DNA of 55,048 nucleotides from Parvibaculum sp. (lineage in GTDB: Bacteria; Pseudomonadota; Alphaproteobacteria; Parvibaculales; Parvibaculaceae), in NCBI GenBank assembly GCA_030649335.1, contig JAUSLL010000037.1, forward strand, positions 1 to 55,048, written 5' to 3'. Positions 40,311-49,578 of this stretch are shown here, piece after piece. Position 1 is the stretch's first letter, and every line of letters starts with the position of its first letter. The translations under genes and the position numbers were made by a program. The notes below the pieces were generated by a model, which was given only the letters and a program-made list of their open reading frames with translations, did not search any database and was not told the DNA's origin.

Positions 40311-41336
40311 CTATGCGATGCCCCGCTCATACCAGCCGCGCGTTCCCTTTACGATGCGCACAACGCTGAGCATCACCGGCACCTCGACAAGCACGCCCAC
40401 GACGGTTGCCAGCGCGGCACCTGAATTGAGTCCGAAGAGGCTGATGGCTGCCGCGACCGCCAATTCAAAAAAGTTGCTCGCACCAATGAGGGCCGCCGGT
40501 GCCGCCACGCACCAGGCCACGCCAAAGCGGCGGCTCAGCCAGTATGCAAGTCCGGCGTTCAGATAGACCTGTATGAGGATCGGCACAGCAATCAGCGCAA
40601 TGACGAGCGGCTGTTTTAAAATTTGCTCGCCCTGAAAACCAAATAGCATCACCAGCGTCGCCAATAAGGCCAGTAACGACAGTGGCTGAAGAACCTGCTG
40701 CGTGCGCTGCAATGCATCTTGCCCGCGCATCAGGAGTGCGCGACGCCAGACCTGTGCCACGAGGACAGGCACGACGATGTAGAGAACAACCGAGAGGAGC
40801 AGTGTCGCCCATGGAACCGTAATCGACGCCACGCCCAGCAGAAGCCCGACCAGTGGCGCGAAGAGAAACACCATCAGAACGTCATTGAGAGCAACCTGGC
40901 TGAGCGTAAAGTTCGGGTCGCCGTCGCACAGGTTCGACCATACAAACACCATGGCCGTGCAGGGCGCGGCTGCAAGCAGGATGAGGCCTGCGATATAACT
41001 GGAAGATTGTCCTTCAGGCAGTAGCGATACAAACAGATAACCGAGGAACAGGGTTCCCAGCAGCGCCATCGAAAACGGTTTGACGGCCCAGTTGATAAAC
41101 AGCGTGACGCCGACGCCGCGCCAGTGCTCGCGTACTTTGTACAAACTGCCAAAATCGATTTTGAGCAGCATCGGCACGATCATCAGCCAGATTAGTGCAG
41201 CCACCGGCAGATTGACGTTGGCGACCTCCGCTGAAGCGATCACGGAGAATACGCCCGGCAGCATGTGGCCGAGTGCAATGCCAACGAAAATGCACAAGCC
41301 GACCCATACAGACAAATATCGCTCGAAATTGCTCAT
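40311..41336 (-). CDS. acr3: Arsenite efflux transporter ACR3
   Basis: This 341-residue membrane protein with about ten spans exports As(III). The ACR3 pattern is seen in YLSVWVGLCIFVGIALGHML, the essential Cys in LLAAAPCTAMVFVWSNLCDG and in ALNDVLMVFLFAPLVGLLLG. Its start overlaps the arsC stop by four bases, so it is the last gene of the arsR-arsI-arsC-acr3 operon. Confidence 0.95.
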   Translation of the reverse strand: MSNFERYLSVWVGLCIFVGIALGHMLPGVFSVIASAEVANVNLPVAALIWLMIVPMLLKIDFGSLYKVREHWRGVGVTLFINWAVKPFSMALLGTLFLGYLFVSLLPEGQSSSYIAGLILLAAAPCTAMVFVWSNLCDGDPNFTLSQVALNDVLMVFLFAPLVGLLLGVASITVPWATLLLSVVLYIVVPVLVAQVWRRALLMRGQDALQRTQQVLQPLSLLALLATLVMLFGFQGEQILKQPLVIALIAVPILIQVYLNAGLAYWLSRRFGVAWCVAAPAALIGASNFFELAVAAAISLFGLNSGAALATVVGVLVEVPVMLSVVRIVKGTRGWYERGIA

Positions 41337-41845
41337 GCGTGTCTCTCGGAATGAGCGAGCGCGTCGATCGACTTTTTGATCGCCATATTGTCGAGGCTGC
41401 GCAGAGGCAGAGAGGCGAAGAGATCAATGCGGCGGCGGATTTGCACGAACACGTCGGCGAATTTTTTGCGTGTCGCGTCCGGCGATCCGACAAAACTTGC
41501 CGGATCTTCAAACGGCCAATGGGCACTCATCGGATGTCCGGGCCAGACGGGGCAGACTTCGCCTGCCGCGTCGTCGCAAACGGTGAAGAGAAAATCCATA
41601 TGCGGTGCGTCGGGCAGGGCGAATTCATCCCAGGATTTTGAACGCAGATAGTGTGTGGGAATATCCACCGAACTCAAAAGTTCGAGCGCATATGGATTGA
41701 CCCGCCCCGCAGGGTGACTGCCTGCGCTGAAGGCGCGAAAGCGGTCACCCATTTTGGCATTCATATAGGCTTCAGCGAGGGCGCTGCGTGCCGAGTTGCC
41801 GGTGCAGAGAAACAGCACGTTAAAGATTTTGCCCTGATCGCTCAT
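41333..41845 (-). CDS. arsC: Arsenate reductase, LMW-phosphatase type
   Basis: This 170-residue enzyme reduces As(V) to As(III), feeding ACR3. The P-loop is VLFLCTGNSARSALAEA, a C-x5-R-type site (C-T-G-N-S-A-R), followed by FSAGSHPAGRVNPYALELL and the later VCDDAAGEVCPVWPG with further cysteines of the relay. I chose ATG 41845 (AGG six bases upstream); ATG 41848 is adjacent. It abuts the arsI stop at 41848. Confidence 0.92.
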   Translation of the reverse strand: MSDQGKIFNVLFLCTGNSARSALAEAYMNAKMGDRFRAFSAGSHPAGRVNPYALELLSSVDIPTHYLRSKSWDEFALPDAPHMDFLFTVCDDAAGEVCPVWPGHPMSAHWPFEDPASFVGSPDATRKKFADVFVQIRRRIDLFASLPLRSLDNMAIKKSIDALAHSERHA

Positions 41846-41847
41846 CA

Positions 41848-42339
41848 TCAACCTACGCAGCAAGCCGATGAGGTAACGACCGTTTCAGATTTCTTGGCAA
41901 CGGGTGTGGAGCACCCGCAGGCCGAGGCCTCGCCATTGGCATCGAGCTTCTCAAATTCCGGTCCGGTGCCGAATTCGTCCATCTGGTGAAACGTGTAGAA
42001 AGCTTCCCAGCGCACGCCATCGGGATCAGCCGTCCAGCTTTTTTCCGATTTGGCATAGCAGCAGGTCGTCACGCCTTCGGGCAGATAGGGCGCTTCGGCC
42101 TGTTTCATCCGGTCGAAAATCTCGCCGAGTTCGTCCTGATTTTCAGTTTGAATACCCGCGTGTGAAAAACCGATCTCGCCGGACTGATCCTCGACCACGA
42201 AATTGACGCGCGGATCATCGAGCATCCATTTCGCATAGCCGGGGCGGCGCACGGTGGGTTCCGCGCCGAACAGGGTTGAATAGAAGGCCATCGACTTTTC
42301 AAGGTCGGCCGTACCGAAACTCACATGCAATCTTTTCAT
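41848..42339 (-). CDS. arsI: ArsI-like C-As lyase (glyoxalase fold)
   Basis: This 163-residue vicinal-oxygen-chelate protein starts MKRLHVSFGTADLEKSMAFY, followed by STLFGAEPTVRRPGYAKWML and the paired cysteines in EGVTTCCYAKSEKSWTADPD that bind trivalent organoarsenicals in ArsI. ArsI cleaves the C-As bond of methylarsenite. A Cys-rich tail (ACGCSTP ... SSACCVG) is present. CadI, a cadmium-induced relative, is the alternative name. It starts inside the arsR stop (TGATG) and precedes arsC. Confidence 0.85.
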   Translation of the reverse strand: MKRLHVSFGTADLEKSMAFYSTLFGAEPTVRRPGYAKWMLDDPRVNFVVEDQSGEIGFSHAGIQTENQDELGEIFDRMKQAEAPYLPEGVTTCCYAKSEKSWTADPDGVRWEAFYTFHQMDEFGTGPEFEKLDANGEASACGCSTPVAKKSETVVTSSACCVG

Positions 42340-42680
42340 CACGCACATTCCTTCTTTTTGCGTGTGCCCACGCTGCCGCAGGCACCTTTGCAGCAATCGT
42401 CCAACAGAAAATCTGTCAGCATGCTCATGGTGGAGAGGTTGGCTTTGTAAATGATCGAGCGCCCGTCGCGCCGCGCGATCACGAGATCGGCGTTGGCGAG
42501 TTCCTTCAGATGAAAGGAGAGCGTGGCAGGCGCGACACCCAGCTCCTCGCCGATTTCACCGGCGGCAAGACCGCCCGTGTCTTCCTTGACGGAATGGGCG
42601 CGTACCAGCGCGCGAAAGATCGACAGGCGGGTGTCTTGGGCGAGGGCGGCGAGCGCCCCTATGACGTTTTTGGTTTCCAT
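42339..42680 (-). CDS. arsR: ArsR-family repressor
   Basis: This 113-residue winged-helix repressor has LAALAQDTRLSIFRALVRAH, GEIGEELGVAPATLSFHLKE and LVIARRDGRSIIYKANLSTM. A C-terminal CCKGAC triad can bind As(III), a position known from C-terminal-site ArsR proteins. It starts the ars operon and faces an inverted repeat directly before its ATG. Confidence 0.92.
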   Translation of the reverse strand: METKNVIGALAALAQDTRLSIFRALVRAHSVKEDTGGLAAGEIGEELGVAPATLSFHLKELANADLVIARRDGRSIIYKANLSTMSMLTDFLLDDCCKGACGSVGTRKKKECA

Positions 42681-42682
42681 AT

Positions 42683-42706
42683 TTCTATAATTGTCGAAAT
42701 ATAGAA
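42683..42706 (-). promoter_or_regulatory. Likely ArsR operator
   Basis: TTCTATA (42683-42689) and TATAGAA (42700-42706) form an inverted repeat with a 10-base centre, three bases upstream of the arsR start. Position and AT-rich dyad fit an ArsR box overlapping the promoter. Confidence 0.75.
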
Positions 42707-42725
42707 TCGAGTCAAGAGGGGTGGT

Positions 42726-43538
42726 TTACATTTTTAGCAAAATGACGCCGCCCGCGACGACGCAGGCCGCCACGATGGCGCGGACCCCTAGGCCTTCTTT
42801 CAGCACATAGCCCGAAATCAACGCGCCGAAGATGACGCTTGTTTCGCGCAAGGCCGCGACAGGGCCGAGCGGCGTGATGCTCATGGCCCAGATCACCAGC
42901 CAATAGGCGATGAGTGAAATGAAACCGCCGCCTGCGCCATAGGCCCATGCTTTTTGCGGTTTCAACAATGCGGGTCCGCGCCGCCACAGCGCGATGGCGA
43001 CAATGGAAATACCGTCGAGCGCGAAGAGCCAGACGACATAGGCCATCGGGCTTTCTGCTATGCGTCCGCCCAAGCCGTCGTTGAGCGTGTAAGCAGCGAT
43101 GAAGCAGGATGTGCCGATGGCATAGAGCACCGCGCGGTGATCCTTGGCGACGCCCGCTTCGCCCTTGCGCCAGGCAAGGCTGATGATGCCGAGAATGATG
43201 ACGGCGATGCCGAGTGTTGCGGTGAGTGGCAATTGTTCGCCGAGAAACAGAAAGCCGACAACCGTGACCATCGCGGGTGCCAGCCCGCGCGCCAGCGGAT
43301 AGACCTGTCCCATGTCGCCATGCATATAGGCTTTGACGAGAAACACTTTGTAGCCCGTGTGCAGCACCAGCGAGAGCAGGATGATCTTCCATACCTCCCA
43401 GCTCGGCACAGGCACAAAGGGAAGCAGCGGCAACATCATCAGACTGCCGCTGCCCGCCACAAAGGCCATCATCGACAGCCGGTCGGCATTGGATTTCAGC
43501 AGCGCGTTCCACACGGCATGCAGCAACGCGGCGAGCAA
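42726..43538 (-). CDS. EamA/DMT-family transporter
   Basis: This protein of at least 270 residues has about ten spans in two EamA repeats, with LLHAVWNALLKSNADRLSMM at the start and ALRETSVIFGALISGYVLKE near the end. It probably exports a metabolite. The TTG at 43538 lacks a ribosome site; the frame stays open upstream, and a CTG at 43565 lies six bases after GGAG and would give the usual LSLSITLLILLAALLHAVWN start. The true start is therefore uncertain. It reads toward the ars operon promoter region. Confidence 0.85.
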   Translation of the reverse strand: MLAALLHAVWNALLKSNADRLSMMAFVAGSGSLMMLPLLPFVPVPSWEVWKIILLSLVLHTGYKVFLVKAYMHGDMGQVYPLARGLAPAMVTVVGFLFLGEQLPLTATLGIAVIILGIISLAWRKGEAGVAKDHRAVLYAIGTSCFIAAYTLNDGLGGRIAESPMAYVVWLFALDGISIVAIALWRRGPALLKPQKAWAYGAGGGFISLIAYWLVIWAMSITPLGPVAALRETSVIFGALISGYVLKEGLGVRAIVAACVVAGGVILLKM

Positions 43539-43667
43539 AATGAGAAGCGTGATGGAGAGGGACAGGATGAACTCCGGGGCAGGGCACTCGTAAGCGTCAG
43601 ACGCTACGCGCTCTGGCCGCGGATGCTAGCGGGCATTTTCGAGAGGCGCTTTGCGCGGTCTCTACGA

Positions 43668-45698
43668 CTAGGCGCCCTTTACCAGCACATAAGACCCCGG
43701 TGCCTTCTCAAGCACCTTCAGCTTCCCGTCGCCGGGTTTGCGTGCCTTCACCATCTCGCCCGATTTCGGCGAGAGCCAGTTTTCCCAATGGTGCCACCAG
43801 GAGCCGGGGGTTTCGACTGCGCCTTCGAGCCATTCCTTGGCGGTTTCGGGGTGCGCGTCCGAGGTCCAGTACTGGTATTTGTGTGCGGCAGGCGGATTGA
43901 TCACGCCTGCGATATGGCCGGAACCGGCAACAATGAATTTCACGTCGCCGCCGAACAGCCGTGTTGCTTTGTACACGGAGTTATAGGGTGCGATATGGTC
44001 TTCGCGGCTCGATTGCAGAAAGATCGGAATTTTGACTTTGCCGAGGTCGAGCTTTTCGCCACCAAGTTCCATCACGCCTTGTGAGAGATGATTGCGCAGA
44101 TAACATTCGCGCAAATAGAACAGATGCATCTTGGCGGGCATGCGTGTCGCGTCGGCGTTCCAGTAGAGGAGGTCGAATGGCACAGGCTCGCGGCCTAGCA
44201 GGTAGTTGTTGACGACGTATGACCAGATCAGGTCGTTGGAGCGCAGCATGTTGAAGGTCGAGGCCATGCTCGATCCTTCGAGCAAGCCGCCGTGGGCTTC
44301 CATCTGGGCTTCGAGCTTGTTGATCTGTTCTTCATCGATGAAGACTTTCAGATCGCCCGCTTCGGTGAAGTCCACCTGTGTTGCAAAGAAGGTTGCCGAT
44401 TTGATGCGGTCGTCGCCCTTGGCCGCCATATGGGCCAGGGTGGACGATAGCATCGTGCCGCCGATGCAATAGCCGATGCAGTTGACTTCGCGCTCGCCGG
44501 TGGCTTTTTCCACCGCGTCCAGCGCCGCGTAAGCGCCTTCAAACATATAGCTTTCGAAGGACTTCATCGACTGGCGTGCGTCGGGGTTGACCCAGCTCAC
44601 GACAAAGACGGTGTAGCCTTGCGCGACCGCCCATTTGACGAAGGATTTTTCCGCCGTCAGGTCGAGGATATAATATTTGTTGATCCACGGCGGGAAGATC
44701 AGCAGCGGGCGCCGGTACACTTTGTCCGTGGACGGTTCATATTGCAGCAGCTGGATGAGGTCGTTCTGGAAGATGACCTTGCCGGGTGTCAGTGCAATGT
44801 TGCGGCCCACTTCAAAGGCCGTCATGTCGGTCTGCTGGATCTGGATTTTGCCGTGGCCGCGTTCCACGTCTTCCAGCAGATGCTGCATGCCCATGACGAG
44901 GTTTGCGCCGTTGCTTTGCAATGTGGTGCGCAACACTTCGGGGTTGGTCAGCAGAAAATTGGACGGCGAGAAAGCATCTGTGAACTGGCGTATGTAGAAC
45001 TCGCCTTTTTTGCGTGTGTGTTCGTCCACGCCTTGGGTGTTCTGCACTTGCTGGTCGAGCCATTGGCTGGCGAGTAGATAGGTTTGCTTCAGCACGTCGA
45101 AGACGACGCGGTTTTGCCAGTCCGGGTCGCGGAAGCGTTTGTCGCCGCGCTTGGGTTGCGCGACCGGCTCTGTCGGTTTGCCCATCAGCCGGCGCGTCGT
45201 TGCCTGCAGCAGATCGATGTAGCCGTTCCAGAGTTGGCCCTGTGCTTCGATGAGGCGCCGCGGATCTTTGATATAGTGTGAGGCCACATCGAGAATGGTT
45301 TTGCCGATGCGTTTGGCGTCGCTCGCCACGCCGCCGAGGCCTTCGGAATCTTCGTTCTTTAGGAGAAGGCTCGCGGCTTTCTGGCCCAGCGATGCAGCCT
45401 GAATGAGATTGATCGCGAATGCGCCGAGTTCCGGCACGGGATAATTTTTGCCTTCGGACGCAACCGGTACAGCGGCGGCTGCGGCGGGCTTTGCTTCGGG
45501 CTTTACGGCTTTTTCTTTTTTCGCGGCCGGTTTTGCTTTTTTGGCTTTTGGCTTCGCTTTGGCCTTCGTCACCGTGGCCTTTTTGGCCTTGGGTTTTGGT
45601 ACGGGAGCGGGGACTGACGGCGCGCCCACGTCGTTGGAGGGCGTGGTCATCTCCGGCATGTCATCGGGCACAAGCGAGATTTTCTGTGGCTTCGGCAC
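43668..45698 (-). CDS. phaC: Class I PHA synthase with basic N-terminal tail
   Basis: This enzyme polymerises hydroxyacyl-CoA into PHA granules. The lipase-like box is GYCIGGTMLSSTLAHMA with catalytic Cys; SREDHIAPYNSVYK and GSGHIAGVINPPAAHKYQYW supply the Asp and His, and DKVYRRPLLIFPPWINKYYI precedes the core. GTG 45698 follows AGGGA; ATG 45797 and ATG 45650 are alternatives. Residues about 30-75 are a Lys/Ala/Pro run like histone H1 (KPKAKKATVTKAKAKPKAKK), absent from typical PhaC and perhaps a DNA- or granule-tethering tail. Confidence 0.94.
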   Translation of the reverse strand: MPKPQKISLVPDDMPEMTTPSNDVGAPSVPAPVPKPKAKKATVTKAKAKPKAKKAKPAAKKEKAVKPEAKPAAAAAVPVASEGKNYPVPELGAFAINLIQAASLGQKAASLLLKNEDSEGLGGVASDAKRIGKTILDVASHYIKDPRRLIEAQGQLWNGYIDLLQATTRRLMGKPTEPVAQPKRGDKRFRDPDWQNRVVFDVLKQTYLLASQWLDQQVQNTQGVDEHTRKKGEFYIRQFTDAFSPSNFLLTNPEVLRTTLQSNGANLVMGMQHLLEDVERGHGKIQIQQTDMTAFEVGRNIALTPGKVIFQNDLIQLLQYEPSTDKVYRRPLLIFPPWINKYYILDLTAEKSFVKWAVAQGYTVFVVSWVNPDARQSMKSFESYMFEGAYAALDAVEKATGEREVNCIGYCIGGTMLSSTLAHMAAKGDDRIKSATFFATQVDFTEAGDLKVFIDEEQINKLEAQMEAHGGLLEGSSMASTFNMLRSNDLIWSYVVNNYLLGREPVPFDLLYWNADATRMPAKMHLFYLRECYLRNHLSQGVMELGGEKLDLGKVKIPIFLQSSREDHIAPYNSVYKATRLFGGDVKFIVAGSGHIAGVINPPAAHKYQYWTSDAHPETAKEWLEGAVETPGSWWHHWENWLSPKSGEMVKARKPGDGKLKVLEKAPGSYVLVKGA

Positions 45699-45914
45699 GG
45701 CGTTTCCCTGGGTCCTGAGGCCGCTTGCACCGGCGAGGGGCGCGGCTTTCGATTTGTCTCTTAAGTCTATACTATACGCTCTGGCCCATAGGCCCATGAA
45801 AATGCAATAATATCGCCACGATCTTGGGATTGATTTGCGTGAGTGAAATGGCCGGAATCATCCTCCGGCTATCGGGACTGAACATCAGGACCGGACAATA
45901 GGAAATTGACTGTA

Positions 45915-46829
45915 ATGTCTGAGCTGCCATCGAACGTCGCGTTATCTGCCCCGAAATCCGTCCGTCGCGCCTCTGCGGCTCTGGCGGCGGCGGTTCTTGT
46001 GGCAGGATTGAGCGCCTGTTCGGCGACGCCTGACGCGGTCAAACCCGGCATGATTTATGGTGAGACGGCGGCTGCCGAAACGCCGGAAGGCACCAAAGGT
46101 TTTCCGCAGCTCGCCGACACACCGGACAAGCGGCCCGATGCCACCAGCGTCAAGGACCAGAAAGCTATCGCCGACAGTCTGGCCGCTGACCGCAACACGG
46201 CGCGCGACAATGACGCGGCGCTGAAGAGCGGCACGGAGCCTCAGGCTGCCAAGCCGTCCGCCGCCGAGCAGAAGGCCGCGGCCTATGCTGCCGAAAATGA
46301 ACCTGCGCCCAATCCGGTGGCTGTTGCCGCCGCTGCCGCCGTTCCTGCTGCGGCACCTGCGCCGTCTTATGTGGCTGCAGCCCCTCAGGCCGCGCCTGTC
46401 TCCAAGCCAGCGCCCGCACCTGTGGCTGCCGCTGCTCGCGCACCTGAGCCTGTTCCAGCTCGTGTCGCAGCCGCGCCTGCGCGTGCGCCGGAACCCGTTT
46501 TTGCGCCTGAACCCATCGCCGAAGCGGCAAAGCCCGCTCAGGCCCCGCGTGACATGATCGCCATGGCCGACACATCCGCTCCGTCGGAAAGTGCCGCGCC
46601 GGTGCTCGAAACCCGTGCACTCATCGTCAATGGCGTCATCCCCTTGCCGCCGCGCGGGGGCCACAAGACCTATGCGGAAGTGAAAGCGCAGCAGATCGGC
46701 GGCATTGATGAGGTGGATGAGCCAGCCGCCGCCGAAGAACCCGCCGCTAAAGCCGATGTCGAGGCGCCGGTCACAGCCGCACCGACTAAAAAGGTCATTG
46801 TGAAGCCGGTGGTGGGCACCGAGCCCTGA
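45915..46829 (+). CDS. Pro/Ala-rich lipoprotein, function unknown
   Basis: This 304-residue protein has a basic N-terminus, a hydrophobic stretch and a lipobox LSAC (about residues 32-35), so it should be lipid-anchored outside the inner membrane. Residues about 95-220 are Ala/Pro-rich with AAP and PAPEP repeats, an extended spacer. A more conserved-looking part follows: TRALIVNGVIPLPPRGGHKT and YAEVKAQQIGGIDEV. I recognise no family. It is divergent from phaC; the 216-base gap holds both promoters. Confidence 0.7.
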   Translation: MSELPSNVALSAPKSVRRASAALAAAVLVAGLSACSATPDAVKPGMIYGETAAAETPEGTKGFPQLADTPDKRPDATSVKDQKAIADSLAADRNTARDNDAALKSGTEPQAAKPSAAEQKAAAYAAENEPAPNPVAVAAAAAVPAAAPAPSYVAAAPQAAPVSKPAPAPVAAAARAPEPVPARVAAAPARAPEPVFAPEPIAEAAKPAQAPRDMIAMADTSAPSESAAPVLETRALIVNGVIPLPPRGGHKTYAEVKAQQIGGIDEVDEPAAAEEPAAKADVEAPVTAAPTKKVIVKPVVGTEP

Positions 46830-46963
46830 TCGACTTCTCCGGCAACTCCGTAATCTCCTGCCCTGAACCCACGTTTTCAGCCCTTTTGACGTGGCCCGTT
46901 CTTTGGTTTGGCGTTATAAGGGCGCGTTCAGGGGGGCTTTTGCCTCCGTTTCAGGATTAGGCC

Positions 46964-48232
46964 ATGAGCGAAGAATTTCATCGCATTAAGCGTTTGCCCC
47001 CGTATGTTTTCGAGAGCGTCAACAAGCTCAAGGCGAAAGCACGCGCCGAGGGCCGTGACATCATCGATTTCGGCATGGGCAATCCGGATATGCCGACGCC
47101 GCCGCACATCGTCGAAAAGATGATCGAGGCCGTGCGCGATCCCAAAACCCATCGCTATTCCTCCTCGCGCGGCATCCCCGGTCTGCGTAAGGCGCAGGCT
47201 GCCTATTACAAGCGCCGCTTCGGTGTGACGCTCAATCCCGAGACGGAAGTCATCGCCACGCTTGGTTCCAAGGAAGGTCTCGCCAATCTTGCGCAAGCCA
47301 TCACCGCGCCGGGTGATGTCATTTTGTGTCCGAACCCGAGCTACCCGATCCACGCCTTCGGCTTCATCATTTCCGGTGCGGTCATCCGCTCTGTGCCGTT
47401 TGAGAGCCATGAAGGCTTCATGGACATGCTGGAACGCGGCGTGCGTCATTCGGTGCCAAAGCCCGTGGCTCTCGTTGTCAGCTATCCGTCAAACCCGACC
47501 GCACAGGTTGCGACGCTGGATTTCTACCGCGAGATCATCGCCTTCGCCGCCAAGCACGACATCTGGGTCATCTCCGATCTCGCCTATTCGGAAATCTATT
47601 TCGACGGCAACCCGCCGCCCTCCATCCTGCAGGTGCCGGGTGCCAAAGAGCGCGCGGTTGAATTCACGTCGCTGTCTAAGACCTACAACATGCCCGGTTG
47701 GCGCATGGGTTTTGCCGTGGGCAATGAGCGTCTCATCAATGCGCTTGGCCGTGTGAAATCCTATCTCGACTATGGTGCCTTCACGCCCATTCAGGTCGCA
47801 GCAACAGCCGCGCTCAACGGCCCGCAGGATTGCGTCGAAGAAATCCGCCAGACCTACAAGAGCCGCCGCGACGTGCTTGTGGACAGCATGGCGCGTTCGG
47901 GTTGGGACATTCCGAGCCCGCCAGCTTCCATGTTTGCTTGGTCGCCGATCCCGGAAAAATTCCGCCACCTCGGCTCGCTCGGCTTCTCGACATTGCTCAT
48001 GGAGCAGGCCGACGTCGCCGTCGCGCCGGGCATCGGCTTTGGTGAATATGGCGACGGCCATGTCCGCATCGGCCTTGTCGAAAACGAACACCGCATCCGT
48101 CAGGCCGCGCGTGGCGTCAAACGAATGATGTCGAACGCCGACCAGATCCTTGCCGAATACGAAGAACGTGTCGGTATCAAAGGCAACAATGTTGTCGCGC
48201 ATCCCACTACGACGAGAGCAGGCCGGACGTGA
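46964..48232 (+). CDS. Class I aminotransferase, AlaC/DapL-like
   Basis: This 422-residue PLP enzyme has DIIDFGMGNPDMPTPPHIVE, HRYSSSRGIPGLRKAQAAYY, YPSNPTAQVA, the PLP lysine in SLSKTYNMPGWRMGF, and the substrate Arg in DGHVRIGLVENEHRIR. The set points to the AlaC/YfdZ branch (glutamate-pyruvate transaminase), often annotated LL-diaminopimelate aminotransferase. It overlaps hom by four bases, as in many alphaproteobacteria, linking it to aspartate-family amino acids. The 46830-46963 gap holds no gene. Confidence 0.9.
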   Translation: MSEEFHRIKRLPPYVFESVNKLKAKARAEGRDIIDFGMGNPDMPTPPHIVEKMIEAVRDPKTHRYSSSRGIPGLRKAQAAYYKRRFGVTLNPETEVIATLGSKEGLANLAQAITAPGDVILCPNPSYPIHAFGFIISGAVIRSVPFESHEGFMDMLERGVRHSVPKPVALVVSYPSNPTAQVATLDFYREIIAFAAKHDIWVISDLAYSEIYFDGNPPPSILQVPGAKERAVEFTSLSKTYNMPGWRMGFAVGNERLINALGRVKSYLDYGAFTPIQVAATAALNGPQDCVEEIRQTYKSRRDVLVDSMARSGWDIPSPPASMFAWSPIPEKFRHLGSLGFSTLLMEQADVAVAPGIGFGEYGDGHVRIGLVENEHRIRQAARGVKRMMSNADQILAEYEERVGIKGNNVVAHPTTTRAGRT

Positions 48233-49539
48233 GCAAACCTTTATCGATTGGCGTCGCGGGCCTTGGCACCGTGGGCGTCGGCGTGGTCAAGATACTGGCC
48301 GAGCGGAAAGATTTTCTGACCGCCGCTTCAGGCCGCGCCATGAAACTCGTGGCCGTCAGCGCACGCAACAAAACCAAAGACCGTGGCATCGACATCTCCG
48401 GTGTGCGTTGGGAAGATGACGCGCGCGCTATGAGCAGTGCCGACGACATCGACGTTGTCGTCGAACTCATCGGCGGCTCGGACGGTATTGCGCGTGAGCT
48501 TGTCGAAACGGCGCTTTCCAATGGTAAGCATGTCGTCACCGCCAACAAGGCGCTCATTGCGCGTCATGGTGTGGCGCTTGCCCGTGTTGCTGAGCAGCGC
48601 GGCGTCGCTTTGAACTATGAAGCTGCCGTCGCCGGTGGCATCCCGATCATCAAGGCCTTGCGTGAAGGTCTTGCCGCCAACGAGATCACCTCGGTTGCAG
48701 GCATCCTCAACGGCACCTGCAATTACATTCTCACCGAGATGGAAGCGACAGGTCGCAGCTTTGAAGCTGTGCTGGCCGATGCACAGGCGCTGGGCTACGC
48801 CGAAGCTGATCCGAGCTTCGACGTCGGCGGCATCGACGCGGCGCACAAGCTTGCCATCCTCGCGAGCCTCGCTTTCGGTCAGGAAGTGTCCTTCGACAAT
48901 GTTGAAGTCGAAGGCATCGAACGCATCACGGCGTCGGACATCGAATTTGCCAAGGACTTTGGCTACAAGATCAAATTGCTCGGCGTCGCCATGCGTGGTC
49001 CGGGTGGTGTCGAACAGCGCGTGCATCCGACCCTCGTGCCCGAAGGCACGCCGCTTGCCGCCGTGTCGGGCGTCTTTAACGCCGTTTCCATCGAAGGCGA
49101 CCGCGTTGGTCAGCTCGTGCTCGAAGGGCGCGGGGCAGGTGAGGGGCCGACGGCCTCTGCTGTCTTGTCCGATCTTGTGGATATTGCGCGCGGCCTTGTC
49201 GTGCCGCCGTTCATTGTCCCGACCAGCCATTTGAAGCCTTCGGTCAAAGCCAAGTCTGACGCCAACAAGTCGGCCTATTATATTCGTTTCAATGCGGCAG
49301 ACCGCGCCGGCAGCATCGCCGAAATCACGCGTGCGCTGGCCGATGCTCAGGTCTCGATCGAGCGCATCGTTCAGAGCAGCGAGCCGCGTGATGCGTCCAC
49401 GGGTCGTTTGCCTGTGGTCTTCCTCACGCATGAGACTGAAGAAGGTTCGATGCGCAAGGCGCTCATACATTTATCAAAACACGAAGACGTGGCGGGCAAA
49501 CCGCTCGTGGTACGGCTCGCAACGAGCGGTTCACGTTAA
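48229..49539 (+). CDS. hom: Homoserine dehydrogenase with ACT domain
   Basis: This 436-residue enzyme reduces aspartate semialdehyde to homoserine on the way to threonine and methionine. NAD(P) binding is GVAGLGTVGVGVVKI; VTANKALIARHG, then YEAAVAGGIPIIKALREGLA and AGILNGTCNYILTEM, and DPSFDVGGIDAAHKLAILAS are catalytic-domain blocks. Residues about 345-432 form a C-terminal ACT domain (YYIRFNAADRAGSIAEITRA) for feedback by threonine. Its product feeds metY elsewhere in the window. Confidence 0.96.
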   Translation: MSKPLSIGVAGLGTVGVGVVKILAERKDFLTAASGRAMKLVAVSARNKTKDRGIDISGVRWEDDARAMSSADDIDVVVELIGGSDGIARELVETALSNGKHVVTANKALIARHGVALARVAEQRGVALNYEAAVAGGIPIIKALREGLAANEITSVAGILNGTCNYILTEMEATGRSFEAVLADAQALGYAEADPSFDVGGIDAAHKLAILASLAFGQEVSFDNVEVEGIERITASDIEFAKDFGYKIKLLGVAMRGPGGVEQRVHPTLVPEGTPLAAVSGVFNAVSIEGDRVGQLVLEGRGAGEGPTASAVLSDLVDIARGLVVPPFIVPTSHLKPSVKAKSDANKSAYYIRFNAADRAGSIAEITRALADAQVSIERIVQSSEPRDASTGRLPVVFLTHETEEGSMRKALIHLSKHEDVAGKPLVVRLATSGSR

Positions 49540-49578
49540 ACTCCATAGAACTCCAAGCGTCCGACGAAGGAAATATCG

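Noticed and set aside
48328..49470. 380-codon minus-strand frame opposite hom
   Set aside because: Shadow frame with low-complexity basic composition; hom is certain.
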